A stretch of DNA of 64,000 bases from Parolsenella catena (GTDB lineage: Bacteria > Actinomycetota > Coriobacteriia > Coriobacteriales > Atopobiaceae), in assembly GCF_003966955.1 (NCBI RefSeq), contig NZ_AP019367.1:558001-622000 (forward strand), given 5' to 3'. The notes beneath the pieces were generated by a model. That model saw only the letters and a program-made list of their open reading frames with translations, did not search any database and had not been told where the DNA came from. The position numbers and the translations under genes are program-made. Positions within the stretch are counted from its first letter, which is position 1; each line of letters starts with the position of its first letter. Shown here piece by piece: positions 25,046 through 34,147 of the stretch.

Positions 25046-26003
25046 AGCCTCCGCCCAGCCCGCCGCCGCTGCGGGAGCCGCGCCCGCGCAGGCCCGCGCG
25101 GGCATCGACCTCGACGCGCACGCTCGCCGCATCGGGGCCCAGGACCGCCTCGCCACGGGCGTGCTCACGGCCATCGCCGGCCTCGTGCTGCTGCTTCTGG
25201 CCGCCATCGTGGCCTACATCCTGTTCCGCGGCCTTGGCAAGGTCTTCCAGCCGGGCTTTCTCGTGAACGACTCGGCCGACAAGACCCTGCCCGGCATCGC
25301 CACGCAGCTGTTCGACTCGTTCTACATGCTGGTCATCACGCTCGCCATCAGCCTGCCCATCAGCCTGGGCGCCGCGATCTTTTTCGTGGAGTACGCGCCC
25401 GACAACTGGATCACCTCGGCCGCCTCCACGGCCATCGAGACGCTCTCGAGCCTGCCGTCCATCGTCGTGGGCATGTTCGGCAGCCTGTTCTTCGTCGTGG
25501 TGCTTGGCTGGGGCATCTCGATCATCGCCGGCGCCCTGGCGCTCACGATGTTCAACATCCCCATCCTGGTGCGCGTCATCCAGCAGGCGCTCGCCGACGT
25601 CCCGCAGTCGCAGCGCGACGCCGCCCTGGCCATGGGCCTCACGCGCTGGGAGACCACGATAAACGTGCTGCTCCCGGCCGCCATGCCCGCCATCGTCACC
25701 GGCGTGGTCATCTCCGCCGGCCGCGTGTTCGGCGAGGCCGCCGCGCTCATCTTCACCTCGGGCTCGGCCGCCGCGCGCATCAACTTCGCCGCCGCCATCA
25801 CGAGTCCCAGGAGCCCCTGGAACATCTTCCGCCCGGCCGAGACCCTCGCCGTGCACATCTGGAAGCTCAAGATGGAGCCCACCCCCGGCAACGACGAGAT
25901 CGTGTGGGGCACGGCCGCGGTGCTCATCATCTGCGTGCTGCTGTTCAACGTGCTCGCCCGCGTTGCCGGACAGGCGCTCGCGAGGAGGCTGACGAGCGAA
26001 TGA
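25038..26003 (+). CDS. pstA: Phosphate ABC transporter permease PstA
   Basis: Second permease subunit, 321 aa. An Ala-rich cytoplasmic N-terminus of about 40 residues precedes six membrane segments. LSSLPSIVVGMFG, the coupling loop SQRDAALAMGLTRWETTINVLLP and SAGRVFGEAAALIFTSG are the PstA hallmarks. It starts inside pstC and its stop overlaps the ATG of the first pstB, indicating tight translational coupling. Confidence 0.94.
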   Translation: MDRASAQPAAAAGAAPAQARAGIDLDAHARRIGAQDRLATGVLTAIAGLVLLLLAAIVAYILFRGLGKVFQPGFLVNDSADKTLPGIATQLFDSFYMLVITLAISLPISLGAAIFFVEYAPDNWITSAASTAIETLSSLPSIVVGMFGSLFFVVVLGWGISIIAGALALTMFNIPILVRVIQQALADVPQSQRDAALAMGLTRWETTINVLLPAAMPAIVTGVVISAGRVFGEAAALIFTSGSAAARINFAAAITSPRSPWNIFRPAETLAVHIWKLKMEPTPGNDEIVWGTAAVLIICVLLFNVLARVAGQALARRLTSE

Positions 26004-26812
26004 GTGAGACCCTGAACCGGCAGGCGCCGCCCGCCGCGGCAGCGTCCGGCGAGCACGCGCTCGCGACGCGTGACGTCACCGTGCGCTACAACCACGTCAA
26101 GGAGGCCCTGCACCCCACGAGCCTCTCCTTCGACGCCGGCACCGTCACGGCGCTCATCGGCCCCTCGGGCTGCGGCAAGTCGACCTTCCTGCGCTGCCTC
26201 AACCTCATGAACCGAGAGATCCGCGCCTGCGACGTCAACGGCCAGATCATCTACCACGGCCGCAACGTCAACACGCGCGAGGAGAACCTCTTCGAGCTGC
26301 GCCGCTCCATCGGCATGGTGTTCCAGCAGCCCACGCCCTTCCGCAAGTCCATCCGCGAGAACATCCTGTTCGCCCCGCGCCGCCACGGCATGGCGGGCTC
26401 GCGCGAGCAGGCCGACGAGCTCGTGGAGCGCTCGCTTCGCCAGGCGGCCCTCTGGGACGAGGTCAAGGACAAGCTCGACCGCAGCGGCCTGTCCCTGTCC
26501 GGCGGCCAGCAGCAGCGCCTGTGCATCGCGCGCACGCTCGCGATGAGCCCCGACGTCGTGCTGTTCGACGAGCCGTGCTCCGCGCTCGACCCCATCTCCA
26601 CGTTCACCGTGGAGCAGACGATCCGCTCCATCGCGGACTCGGGCATCTGCGTGGCCATCGTGACCCACAACATGGAGCAGGCCACGCGCGTCTCGGACAA
26701 CACGGCGTTCTTCTACATGGGAGACATGGTCGAGACCGGCCCCACGAGGCAGATCTTCATGGCGCCGAAGGACCAGCGTCTGTCCGACTACCTGAGCGGA
26801 AGGTTTGGCTGA
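26000..26812 (+). CDS. pstB: Phosphate ABC transporter ATP-binding protein PstB (copy 1)
   Basis: ATPase of the phosphate importer, 270 aa. Walker A GPSGCGKST, Q-loop VFQQPTPF, signature LSGGQQQR, Walker B VVLFDEP and H-loop VTHN are intact. Unlike most PstB, Walker B is followed by CSALDPIS instead of TSALDPIS. The ATG at 26000 overlaps the pstA stop. A second pstB follows after four bases; tandem pstB genes are known in several actinobacteria and firmicutes and may give two interchangeable ATPases. Confidence 0.94.
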   Translation: MSETLNRQAPPAAAASGEHALATRDVTVRYNHVKEALHPTSLSFDAGTVTALIGPSGCGKSTFLRCLNLMNREIRACDVNGQIIYHGRNVNTREENLFELRRSIGMVFQQPTPFRKSIRENILFAPRRHGMAGSREQADELVERSLRQAALWDEVKDKLDRSGLSLSGGQQQRLCIARTLAMSPDVVLFDEPCSALDPISTFTVEQTIRSIADSGICVAIVTHNMEQATRVSDNTAFFYMGDMVETGPTRQIFMAPKDQRLSDYLSGRFG

Positions 26813-26816
26813 TCAG

Positions 26817-27610
<794 letters not shown>

Positions 27611-27611
<1 letters not shown>

Positions 27612-28297
27612 TGGTTACCCGCACGAAGTTCCTCAAGCAGCTCGACGACATGGCGGCGCTGCTTGGCCGCCTCGGCGACAAGGCCGCCTCCGACACGCGC
27701 GCCGCCGGACTCGCCGCGGCAGGCGACCACGGTGCCGAGACGGGCATCCTCGAGGGTCGCAAGGCCGCCGAGCGCCTGCGCGGCCAGATCGAGGGCCTGT
27801 GCCTCGACATCATGCTCATGCAGCAGCCGCTCGTGGGCGAGGACCTGCGCTTCGTCTCGGCGTCGTTCCGCATCGTCTCCGACCTCTCGCAGATCGACTC
27901 CATGACGCGCGACGTCGCCTTCATCTTCTCCGAGATGCCCGAGGGCGCCCTCGACGGCCTGGGCGAGCGCTTCGGGTCCATGGCCGAGCGCGCCGCCGGG
28001 ATGGTCGAGCGGGCGGTGGCCGCCTTCTGCAGCTCCGACGAGGCGGCCGCGCATGCCGTCATCGACGCAGACGACGAGCTTGACGCCGCCTACGCGCAGG
28101 TGGAGGCCAGGGTCGTGGAGCTCATCCGCACCGGCGACCCGTCGCCGGCGAGCCTGCCCGAGCTGCTCATGGTGGCCAAGTACTTCGAGCGGATCGGCGA
28201 CAAGGCGCAGCACGTTTCCGATTGGACGTTCTTCCGCACCCGTGGCGAGCGTATGCTTACCCCTGGCGGCCACGTCATCCCCTCCGAGGAGGCGTAG
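27611..28297 (+). CDS. phoU: Phosphate signalling protein PhoU
   Basis: Links the Pst transporter to the PhoR kinase and restrains phosphate uptake when phosphate is plentiful. The 228-aa helical protein contains two PhoU repeats; diagnostic segments are QQPLVGEDLRFVSASFRIVSDLSQID in the first and ELLMVAKYFERIGDKAQHVSDWT in the second. It begins on the last base of pstB copy 2 and precedes the two-component genes, so signal input and output are in one transcript. Confidence 0.93.
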
Positions 28298-28334
28298 GCG
28301 CCAAGTGGAGGCATCAGCGTCTGGGAGCGAACCC

Positions 28335-29018
28335 GTGATCTACTACGTCGAGGACGAGAAGAACATCCGCGAGCTGGCGGTCTATGCCCTGTCCCAGGCA
28401 GGCATCGAGGCGCGTGGCCTGCCGGACGACGCGGCGTTTCGCCGCGCGTGCGCCGAGCGCGTGCCCGACGCCGTACTGCTCGACATCATGCTCCCGGACA
28501 CGGACGGCCTCACGATCCTGCACCGCATCCGCCAGACGCCCGGCCTGGCGAGCGTGCCCGTCATGATGCTCACGGCCCGCGACACCGAGCTCGACACCGT
28601 GACGGCGCTCGACGCCGGCGCGGACGACTACCTCTCCAAGCCCTTTGGCATGATGGAGATGGTGAGCCGCGTGCGCGCGCTGCTGCGCCGCTCCAAGGCC
28701 GCGCCCGCCGCGCGCGAGCCCGTCTCGGACGTGCTCGAGGCGGGGCCGCTTCGCCTCTCGCCGTCCCGGCACGAGGCGTCCGCCGACGGCGTGTCCCTTA
28801 ATCTCACGGTGCGCGAGTTCGATTTGCTATCGTTTCTCATGAGGAGCCCGGGCGTCGTGTTCAACCGAGAGACGCTACTGCAGCGCGTGTGGGGTTGGGA
28901 CTTCGACGGCGGCAGCCGCACGGTCGACGTCCACGTCCAGACGCTTCGCCAGAAGCTGGGGGACGCCGCGGGCCTCATCGAGACCGTGCGAGGGGTTGGC
29001 TACAGACTGAGGGGCTAG
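28335..29018 (+). CDS. phoP: Phosphate response regulator PhoP/PhoB (OmpR family)
   Basis: DNA-binding response regulator of 227 aa. The receiver domain has the phosphoacceptor D50 in VLLDIMLPD, acidic VEDE at the start and switch lysine in DDYLSKPFG; the C-terminal winged helix shows LTVREFDLLSFLMRSPGVVFNRETLLQRVWG and GSRTVDVHVQTLRQKL. GTG 28335 is supported by GGGAGCG. It probably binds the PHO box at 22926-22989 in front of its own operon. Confidence 0.9.
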   Translation: MIYYVEDEKNIRELAVYALSQAGIEARGLPDDAAFRRACAERVPDAVLLDIMLPDTDGLTILHRIRQTPGLASVPVMMLTARDTELDTVTALDAGADDYLSKPFGMMEMVSRVRALLRRSKAAPAAREPVSDVLEAGPLRLSPSRHEASADGVSLNLTVREFDLLSFLMRSPGVVFNRETLLQRVWGWDFDGGSRTVDVHVQTLRQKLGDAAGLIETVRGVGYRLRG

Positions 29019-29019
29019 C

Positions 29020-30447
29020 ATGAGCGAGCAGACCGGGGCCGAGAAGGGCATCGACCAGGATCCTACCCGCGGGCAAGAGAAGCGCCAGAAGGCGCCGAGC
29101 AGGCCGTCGCTTGCCCGGCGCTTCTTCATCGCGCTCTCGGCCATCGCGGCCGTGGCGGCCATCGCCGTGCTGCTGTGCTCCTCGCTCATCTACCAGTCCG
29201 TGACGGTCGATGACGCCGGCCGCATGCTCGAGAGCGAGTGCCGCGTGGTGTGCGCGTCGCTGCGCGGCGACGACACGGACGTCATGCGCCTCACGGCCTT
29301 TGACTCCGGCGACGTGCGCGTCACGCTCGTGGGCACGGACGGCACCGTGCTCTATGACAACCAGAACAGCGTGGCCTCCATGCCCAACCACGCCGACCGC
29401 CCAGAGATCGCCGAGGCGCTCGCCGACGGCACCGGCTCTGCCGAGCGCGACTCTGAGACGAGCGGCTACGTGTCCGTCTACCGCGCCATCCGCCTTGCCA
29501 ACGGCAACGTCTTGCGCCTGGCGGTCGACCGAGATGGCGCCGCGGCCGCCGTGCGCCACGACCTGCTGCTCGTGTGCGCCGTCGTGCTCGTCATCATCGC
29601 CGTGTGCTGGGCCGCCTCGCGCCTCGTGGCAGACCGCCTCGTTTCTCCCATCCTCGCCATCGACCCGGCAGAGCCTGACGCTGCCGTCACCTACGTGGAG
29701 ATCGAGCCGCTCGTCGAGCGCATCTCCGAGCAGGTCGAGGAGCTGCGCGGCGCCGACCTCATGCGCCGCGAGTTCACCTCCAACGTGACGCACGAGCTCA
29801 AGACGCCGCTCTCGTCCATCTCGGGTGCCTCGGAGCTCATCCGTGACGGCATCGCGAGGCCCGAGGACGTCCCGGAGTTCGCCGGGCGCATCTACGACGA
29901 GGCCCACCACATGACCGAGCTCGTCAACGACATCCTCACGCTCTCCAAGCTCGACGAGTCCGAGCGCTCGGGGGACGCGAGCCTGCTCGGCGCACCCGAG
30001 CCCGTGAACCTGCTGCACGTGGCAAGGGAGGTGGCGACGCGCCTGGCTCCCGTGGCCGAGAAGACGGGCGTCTCCATCACCGCCGCCGGCGAGGCGTGCG
30101 TCGTTCAGGGCTACCCGCGCCTGCTCGACGAGCTCGTCTACAACCTGTGCGACAACGCGATCCGCTACAACCACGAGGGCGGCTGGGTTGACGTCTCGGT
30201 GTCGCTGGAGGACGAGTGCCCGCTGCTCGTCGTGGCAGACTCGGGCTCCGGCATCCCCGCCGAGCAGCAGGCCAAGGTGTTCGAGCGCTTCTATCGCGGC
30301 GAGCAGAGCCGCTCGCGCGAGACGGGTGGCACGGGCCTGGGACTTGCCATCGTGAAGCACGCCGCCACGCTGCACGGCGCTGCGCTCACCCTCGACAGCG
30401 AGCCCGGCCACGGCACCACGGTCTGCGTCCGCTTCCCTGGGCAGTAG
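29020..30447 (+). CDS. phoR: Phosphate sensor histidine kinase PhoR
   Basis: Membrane histidine kinase of 475 aa. A cytoplasmic charged N-terminus, a first membrane helix (about residues 33-56), an extracellular sensor region and a second helix (about 185-205) precede the HisKA domain with H258 in SNVTHELKTPL. The ATPase has N-box NLCDNAIRYN, G1 VADSGSGIP, F-box FERFYRG and G2 GGTGLGLAIVKH. It starts one base after phoP and closes the operon. In relatives PhoR activity is set by PstSCAB-PhoU. Confidence 0.92.
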   Translation: MSEQTGAEKGIDQDPTRGQEKRQKAPSRPSLARRFFIALSAIAAVAAIAVLLCSSLIYQSVTVDDAGRMLESECRVVCASLRGDDTDVMRLTAFDSGDVRVTLVGTDGTVLYDNQNSVASMPNHADRPEIAEALADGTGSAERDSETSGYVSVYRAIRLANGNVLRLAVDRDGAAAAVRHDLLLVCAVVLVIIAVCWAASRLVADRLVSPILAIDPAEPDAAVTYVEIEPLVERISEQVEELRGADLMRREFTSNVTHELKTPLSSISGASELIRDGIARPEDVPEFAGRIYDEAHHMTELVNDILTLSKLDESERSGDASLLGAPEPVNLLHVAREVATRLAPVAEKTGVSITAAGEACVVQGYPRLLDELVYNLCDNAIRYNHEGGWVDVSVSLEDECPLLVVADSGSGIPAEQQAKVFERFYRGEQSRSRETGGTGLGLAIVKHAATLHGAALTLDSEPGHGTTVCVRFPGQ

Positions 30448-30448
30448 G

Positions 30449-30486
30449 TCCCCAAGGTGTTCCCCAAGGTGTCAGAGACCTTTGGG
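30449..30486. repeat. Hairpin repeat after phoR (CCCAAAGGTCTCTGACAC family)
   Basis: CCCAAGG and CCTTTGGG arms around GTCAGAGA form an imperfect hairpin two bases after phoR. The complement matches the terminator at 59796-59838 (CCCAAARGTCTCTGAC followed by GGGAAC), so both belong to a second dispersed hairpin family. Confidence 0.5.
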
Positions 30487-30587
30487 ATGCCTGCGGGACG
30501 CCCGTGGCCGCGCCGCGTCCGCTGCGTGCGCCCGCGGCCGAGAAGTGCGAGAATAGGCGGGTTGACGCTCAATCGAGAGAGGCTCGC

Positions 30588-32621
30588 ATGGCAACTGAAG
30601 CAACCGCATCCTCCCGCCCGCACTTCCCGGCGCGCGCCGTCGTGACGGCCGGCATGCCGTATGGCAACAAGAACCTGCACTTCGGCCACATCGCCGGCGT
30701 GTTCGTCCCGGCCGACTTCTTCGCCCGCTTCCTGCGTGACCGCATCGGCGAGCAGAACGTCCTGTTCGTCTCGGGCACGGACTGCTTTGGCTCGCCCATC
30801 ATGGAGGGCTACCGCAAGCTCACGGAGGCCGGCGAGTTCTCCGGCACCATCACCGACTACGTGCGCGGCCACCACGACAACCAGAAGGCGGCGCTCGACG
30901 CCTACGAGATCTCGCTCGACATCTACTCCGGTTCGGGCCTGGAGCCCGCGCGCACCTTCCACGCCAAGCTCACGGACGAGTGGATCCGCCGCCTCTACGA
31001 GCGCGGCGTGCTCAAGAAGCGCTCCACGCTGCAGTTCTATGACACGCAGGCCCAGACGTTCCTCAACGGCCGCCAGGTCATCGGCCACTGCCCGGTGCGC
31101 GGCTGCAAGTCCGAGAAGGCCTACGCGGACGAGTGCGACCTGGGCCACCAGTTCGACCCCGAGGAGCTCATCAACCCCGTCTCGCAGCTCACGGGCACCA
31201 AGCCCGAGCTGCGCCCGTGCGACAACTGGTACTTCGACCTGCCCGCCTTCCGCGACGCCCTCGACGAGCTCATGGACGAGTGGGACGCGGACCCGCAGGT
31301 GCGCGGCGTGGTGACCAAGACGGTGCGCGAGAGCCTCGTGGCCCCGGTCATCTACATCAAGAACGAGCTGCGCGAGTCCTTCGACGCCACCGCGGAGAAG
31401 CTCCCCGCCCACACGGTGCACGAGCCGCAGGGAAACCAGGCGAGCTTCTCGGTGGAGTTCGCGGACTGGGAGGCCCGCGACGAGGCACGCGAGGTGCTCG
31501 AGGCCGCCCACGTTCGCTTCCGCACGGGCAAGTGCCTGCTGCCGTTCCGCATCACGGGCAACATCGACTGGGGCGTGGCCGCCCCCGAGCTCGAGGGTGT
31601 CTCCGGCCTCACGGTCTGGTGCTGGCCCGAGAGCCTGTGGGCGCCCATCTCCTTCTCGCAGACGGCGCTCGCCACCTCCGAGGAGGGGCGCTACTCCTCC
31701 ACGGACTGGCGCGACTGGTGGTGCGCGGACGACTCGCAGGTCTTCCAGTTCATCGGCCAGGACAACATCTACTTCTACTGCGTGGCGCAGCCCGCGATGT
31801 GGGAGGCGATGGGCTGGGGCCTCAAGCAGACCACGCCCGTGGCCAACTACCACGTGCTGTTCATGAACAAGAAGGCCTCGAGCTCCGGCGCCATCAAGCC
31901 GCCGATGGCCGCCGAGCTGCTCGACCACTACACGCCCGAGCAGCTGCGCGCCCACTGGCTGAGCCTGGCGCTGGACGCCAAGGCCGTGAGCTTCTCGCCC
32001 AAGCCCTATGACACGAGCGTGAGTCACAAGGACAAGAAGACGGGCGAGGAGGTCCTCGTCAAGGACGACCCGCGCGTGGTGGACCCGGCCCTCAAGGAGA
32101 GCGCGTTTCTCACGAACATCTTCAACCGCCTGGCGCGCAGCTGCTTCTACGGCGCCGCGAAGGCCTGCGGCGGCAAGCTGCCGGCCGTCGAGGCGAGCGC
32201 CGAGGTGGCCGAGGAGTGCCGCCGCGTGACGCTCGAGTTCGAGCGCGCGGTGCACGACCTTGACTTCCACGGTGCGCTTGCCGGCGTGGAGGAGTTCTGC
32301 CGTGCGGCCAACAAGCGCTGGGACGGCGCGAGCAAGGCCGCCGGCGATGACGCGGACGCCTACGTTGCCGCCCTCGCCGACGCGTTCGCCGCGCTGCGCA
32401 CGACGGCGCTGCTCATGCACCCTGCCGTGCCCGCGGGCTGCGAGCTCGTGGCCGAGCACATGGGCTTTGCGGCGCACGACTTCTTCAGCTGGGAGCACGC
32501 GCTCGCCACGCCGCGCGAGCTTGCCTTTGCGCTGGGCGAGAACCCCGATGAGCACGCGATCGTGGAGCTGCCCCCGCGCTTCGACTTCTTCCGCAAGCAC
32601 GAGAGCCAGTACAAGAAGTAA
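30588..32621 (+). CDS. Methionyl-tRNA synthetase-like class I tRNA ligase
   Basis: Looks like MetRS, which charges tRNA-Met with methionine. The 677-aa protein has the Rossmann catalytic core with HFGH (residues 31-34) in place of HIGH, a zinc knuckle with C168, C173, C183 and H187, and FQFIGQDNIYFY, the conserved MetRS KFIGKDI-type region. The KMSKS loop is degenerate: KKASSSG at 428-434, keeping the first Lys but not the second. GAGAGAGG upstream sets ATG 30588. The alternative is a secondary or specialised ligase rather than the sole MetRS; a genome check for another metG would settle it. Confidence 0.82.
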   Translation: MATEATASSRPHFPARAVVTAGMPYGNKNLHFGHIAGVFVPADFFARFLRDRIGEQNVLFVSGTDCFGSPIMEGYRKLTEAGEFSGTITDYVRGHHDNQKAALDAYEISLDIYSGSGLEPARTFHAKLTDEWIRRLYERGVLKKRSTLQFYDTQAQTFLNGRQVIGHCPVRGCKSEKAYADECDLGHQFDPEELINPVSQLTGTKPELRPCDNWYFDLPAFRDALDELMDEWDADPQVRGVVTKTVRESLVAPVIYIKNELRESFDATAEKLPAHTVHEPQGNQASFSVEFADWEARDEAREVLEAAHVRFRTGKCLLPFRITGNIDWGVAAPELEGVSGLTVWCWPESLWAPISFSQTALATSEEGRYSSTDWRDWWCADDSQVFQFIGQDNIYFYCVAQPAMWEAMGWGLKQTTPVANYHVLFMNKKASSSGAIKPPMAAELLDHYTPEQLRAHWLSLALDAKAVSFSPKPYDTSVSHKDKKTGEEVLVKDDPRVVDPALKESAFLTNIFNRLARSCFYGAAKACGGKLPAVEASAEVAEECRRVTLEFERAVHDLDFHGALAGVEEFCRAANKRWDGASKAAGDDADAYVAALADAFAALRTTALLMHPAVPAGCELVAEHMGFAAHDFFSWEHALATPRELAFALGENPDEHAIVELPPRFDFFRKHESQYKK

Positions 32622-32628
32622 CCGCTCC

Positions 32629-32658
32629 GGCGCCCGCCCTCACGCGGGCGCCTTTCTT
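32629..32658 (+). terminator. Rho-independent terminator of the MetRS gene
   Basis: GGCGCCCGC-N6-GCGGGCGCC forms a perfect 9-bp GC stem followed by TTTCTT, eight bases after the MetRS stop. Confidence 0.8.
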
Positions 32659-32710
32659 GTGCGCCGTTGCGGGCGTGGGCGCTGCCACCCATATCCCCGC
32701 GCGCCGCCGT

Positions 32711-32776
32711 TCTCGTCCCATCGGCCTTGCCTCGCGACGACATTCTCGACCCATCGGCCTCGCCTCGCGACGACAT
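32711..32776. repeat. 33-bp tandem repeat, two copies plus a partial third
   Basis: Units 32711-32743 and 32744-32776 are 31/33 identical (each begins TCTCG and contains CGCGACGACAT); a third unit starts at 32777 and runs into the adjoining MITE-like element. No ORF crosses this 330-base spacer between MetRS and the AbiEi-like gene. Confidence 0.6.
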
Positions 32777-32782
32777 TCTCGA

Positions 32783-32924
32783 CCCCGATGTGCAAAACGT
32801 GCGCAAATCGTCTGTCTCTTGATTACGGAAGCCGAATTTATCTCGGGTTTTATCAGTTGCGACTCAGTTGCGGCGAGACATGGCGATTAAACCCTACGAT
32901 CTGAGTCCGTTTTGTACATCGGGG
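32783..32924. repeat. MITE-like element with 18-bp terminal inverted repeats
   Basis: Arms 32783-32800 (CCCCGATGTGCAAAACGT) and 32907-32924 are inverted repeats matching in 16 of 18 positions. The AT-richer interior contains AAGCCG, TTTA and CTCGGGTTTT in an order shared with the element at 48361-48518. It lies between two convergent genes. Confidence 0.6.
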
Positions 32925-32953
32925 CGCGTTTGGTCGCCGAGCTGCTCAGTCGC

Positions 32954-33928
32954 TCAGAAGATGATCGGCCCGAATCCATCGTCTCTCGCCGTTCCAAACA
33001 AGAGATGGCGAAGCGACTCCTGCTTTGCCATGACCTTGGGCGTGGGCATGTGCTGCCGCGCTCCAAGTCGCATCCTGAGTTCGTCCATGAGGCCGCGATA
33101 GAGATCAGGGCGCTGTAGCTGGAGCTTTGTCACCCGAATGTGATGAAGGCCGAGCGCCGAGATGGCGTTGTCGCGACCGACGTCCTGCTCCATCCTTCTT
33201 GGGTCTGCGTGGATTTGGCCGAGATAGTCAAGAGCAAGCCCCCATTCGTGCCAGAGGAGGTCTGGCCTCACGCTTTGCTTGTCCGTGAGCATGGCGAGCT
33301 TGTGGCCGAGCGGGATATCGATGTTTAGCTCGGGTCTTGGCAGTCCCTGCCCTCCCATCGAGCGAGGGGAGCCAATGGCGAGCGCCAGCTTTGCCTCGGC
33401 GGGTGAGGTAGCACCGTCCGTGAGATAGCCGAGAAGGCGTCTGAGCTCGCGCACCCACCGGCTGTCTGCGCCATGCTCGAGCTGCCCAAGGCATTCGAGA
33501 ATCTCAGACGTGCTGGTGAGGGGCGCGAGGTCGTTCTCGAACCCGGCCTGTGCGCTCTTGTCTATTGCAAAGGTGCCCGTAGCCTCAAATGCGTAGAGGC
33601 CGAGAGCCGTGGAGCCACATGATCCGGCAATCTGGCAAAGGGCGAGTTGCGGAGAGCAGGCGAGGACGTCCGCCGCGATGGGTGCGAGCTGGCTGCTCGG
33701 AATACCGCCTCGTGCCGCGTGCACGCTCAGGGACTTTGACCGCGATGACGTTCCGATGACGTCTAACGGGGTGACGAGGCCAAGCTGGCGTGCGATCGTT
33801 CGTGCGTGTGCCGGGGCACTTGCGCGGGCGTCGCCTAACCTCAGCTCGCGTCCGCGCGCCTGGGCGAGGCGGGCGGCGCGGTGGTAGAGCAGCGCCGTCT
33901 CGTGCGACAAGATCAGGGGAGCGTGCAT
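32954..33928 (-). CDS. AbiEi-like/DUF559-like protein of unknown function
   Basis: A 324-aa protein whose N-terminus (PLILSHETALLYHRAARLAQARG) resembles AbiEi-type antitoxin/regulator proteins and whose C-terminus (LLWHEWGLALDYLGQIH, then RDNAISALGLHHIRVTKLQL) resembles the Vsr/DUF559 endonuclease-like fold. GGAGG five bases before ATG 33928 sets the start. It is encoded alone, with repeats downstream and no obvious toxin partner. Codon use looks slightly less GC-extreme than its neighbours. It could be a defence-related or regulatory gene; similar stand-alone proteins are, to my knowledge, common in Coriobacteriia. Function is not established. Confidence 0.72.
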   Translation of the reverse strand: MHAPLILSHETALLYHRAARLAQARGRELRLGDARASAPAHARTIARQLGLVTPLDVIGTSSRSKSLSVHAARGGIPSSQLAPIAADVLACSPQLALCQIAGSCGSTALGLYAFEATGTFAIDKSAQAGFENDLAPLTSTSEILECLGQLEHGADSRWVRELRRLLGYLTDGATSPAEAKLALAIGSPRSMGGQGLPRPELNIDIPLGHKLAMLTDKQSVRPDLLWHEWGLALDYLGQIHADPRRMEQDVGRDNAISALGLHHIRVTKLQLQRPDLYRGLMDELRMRLGARQHMPTPKVMAKQESLRHLLFGTARDDGFGPIIF

Positions 33929-34147
33929 GGCTGCCTCCGCGGTTTTGGCTGCGTCGGATGGTCGCACATGGACCTGACGAGAATCCCGACTCCGCCAAAC
34001 AGGAACCTGACAGCCAAGTTCGTGGCCCTACGACCCGCGCCCGCGCCCCGTGTCCGGTCGGCAAACGGATGGGCTCTGCCCGCGAACGGCGCCTTCGCTT
34101 CGGCTATGCTGGGCGAGAAAGACAGGGCGGCCGGCAGGGGAGGCGGC

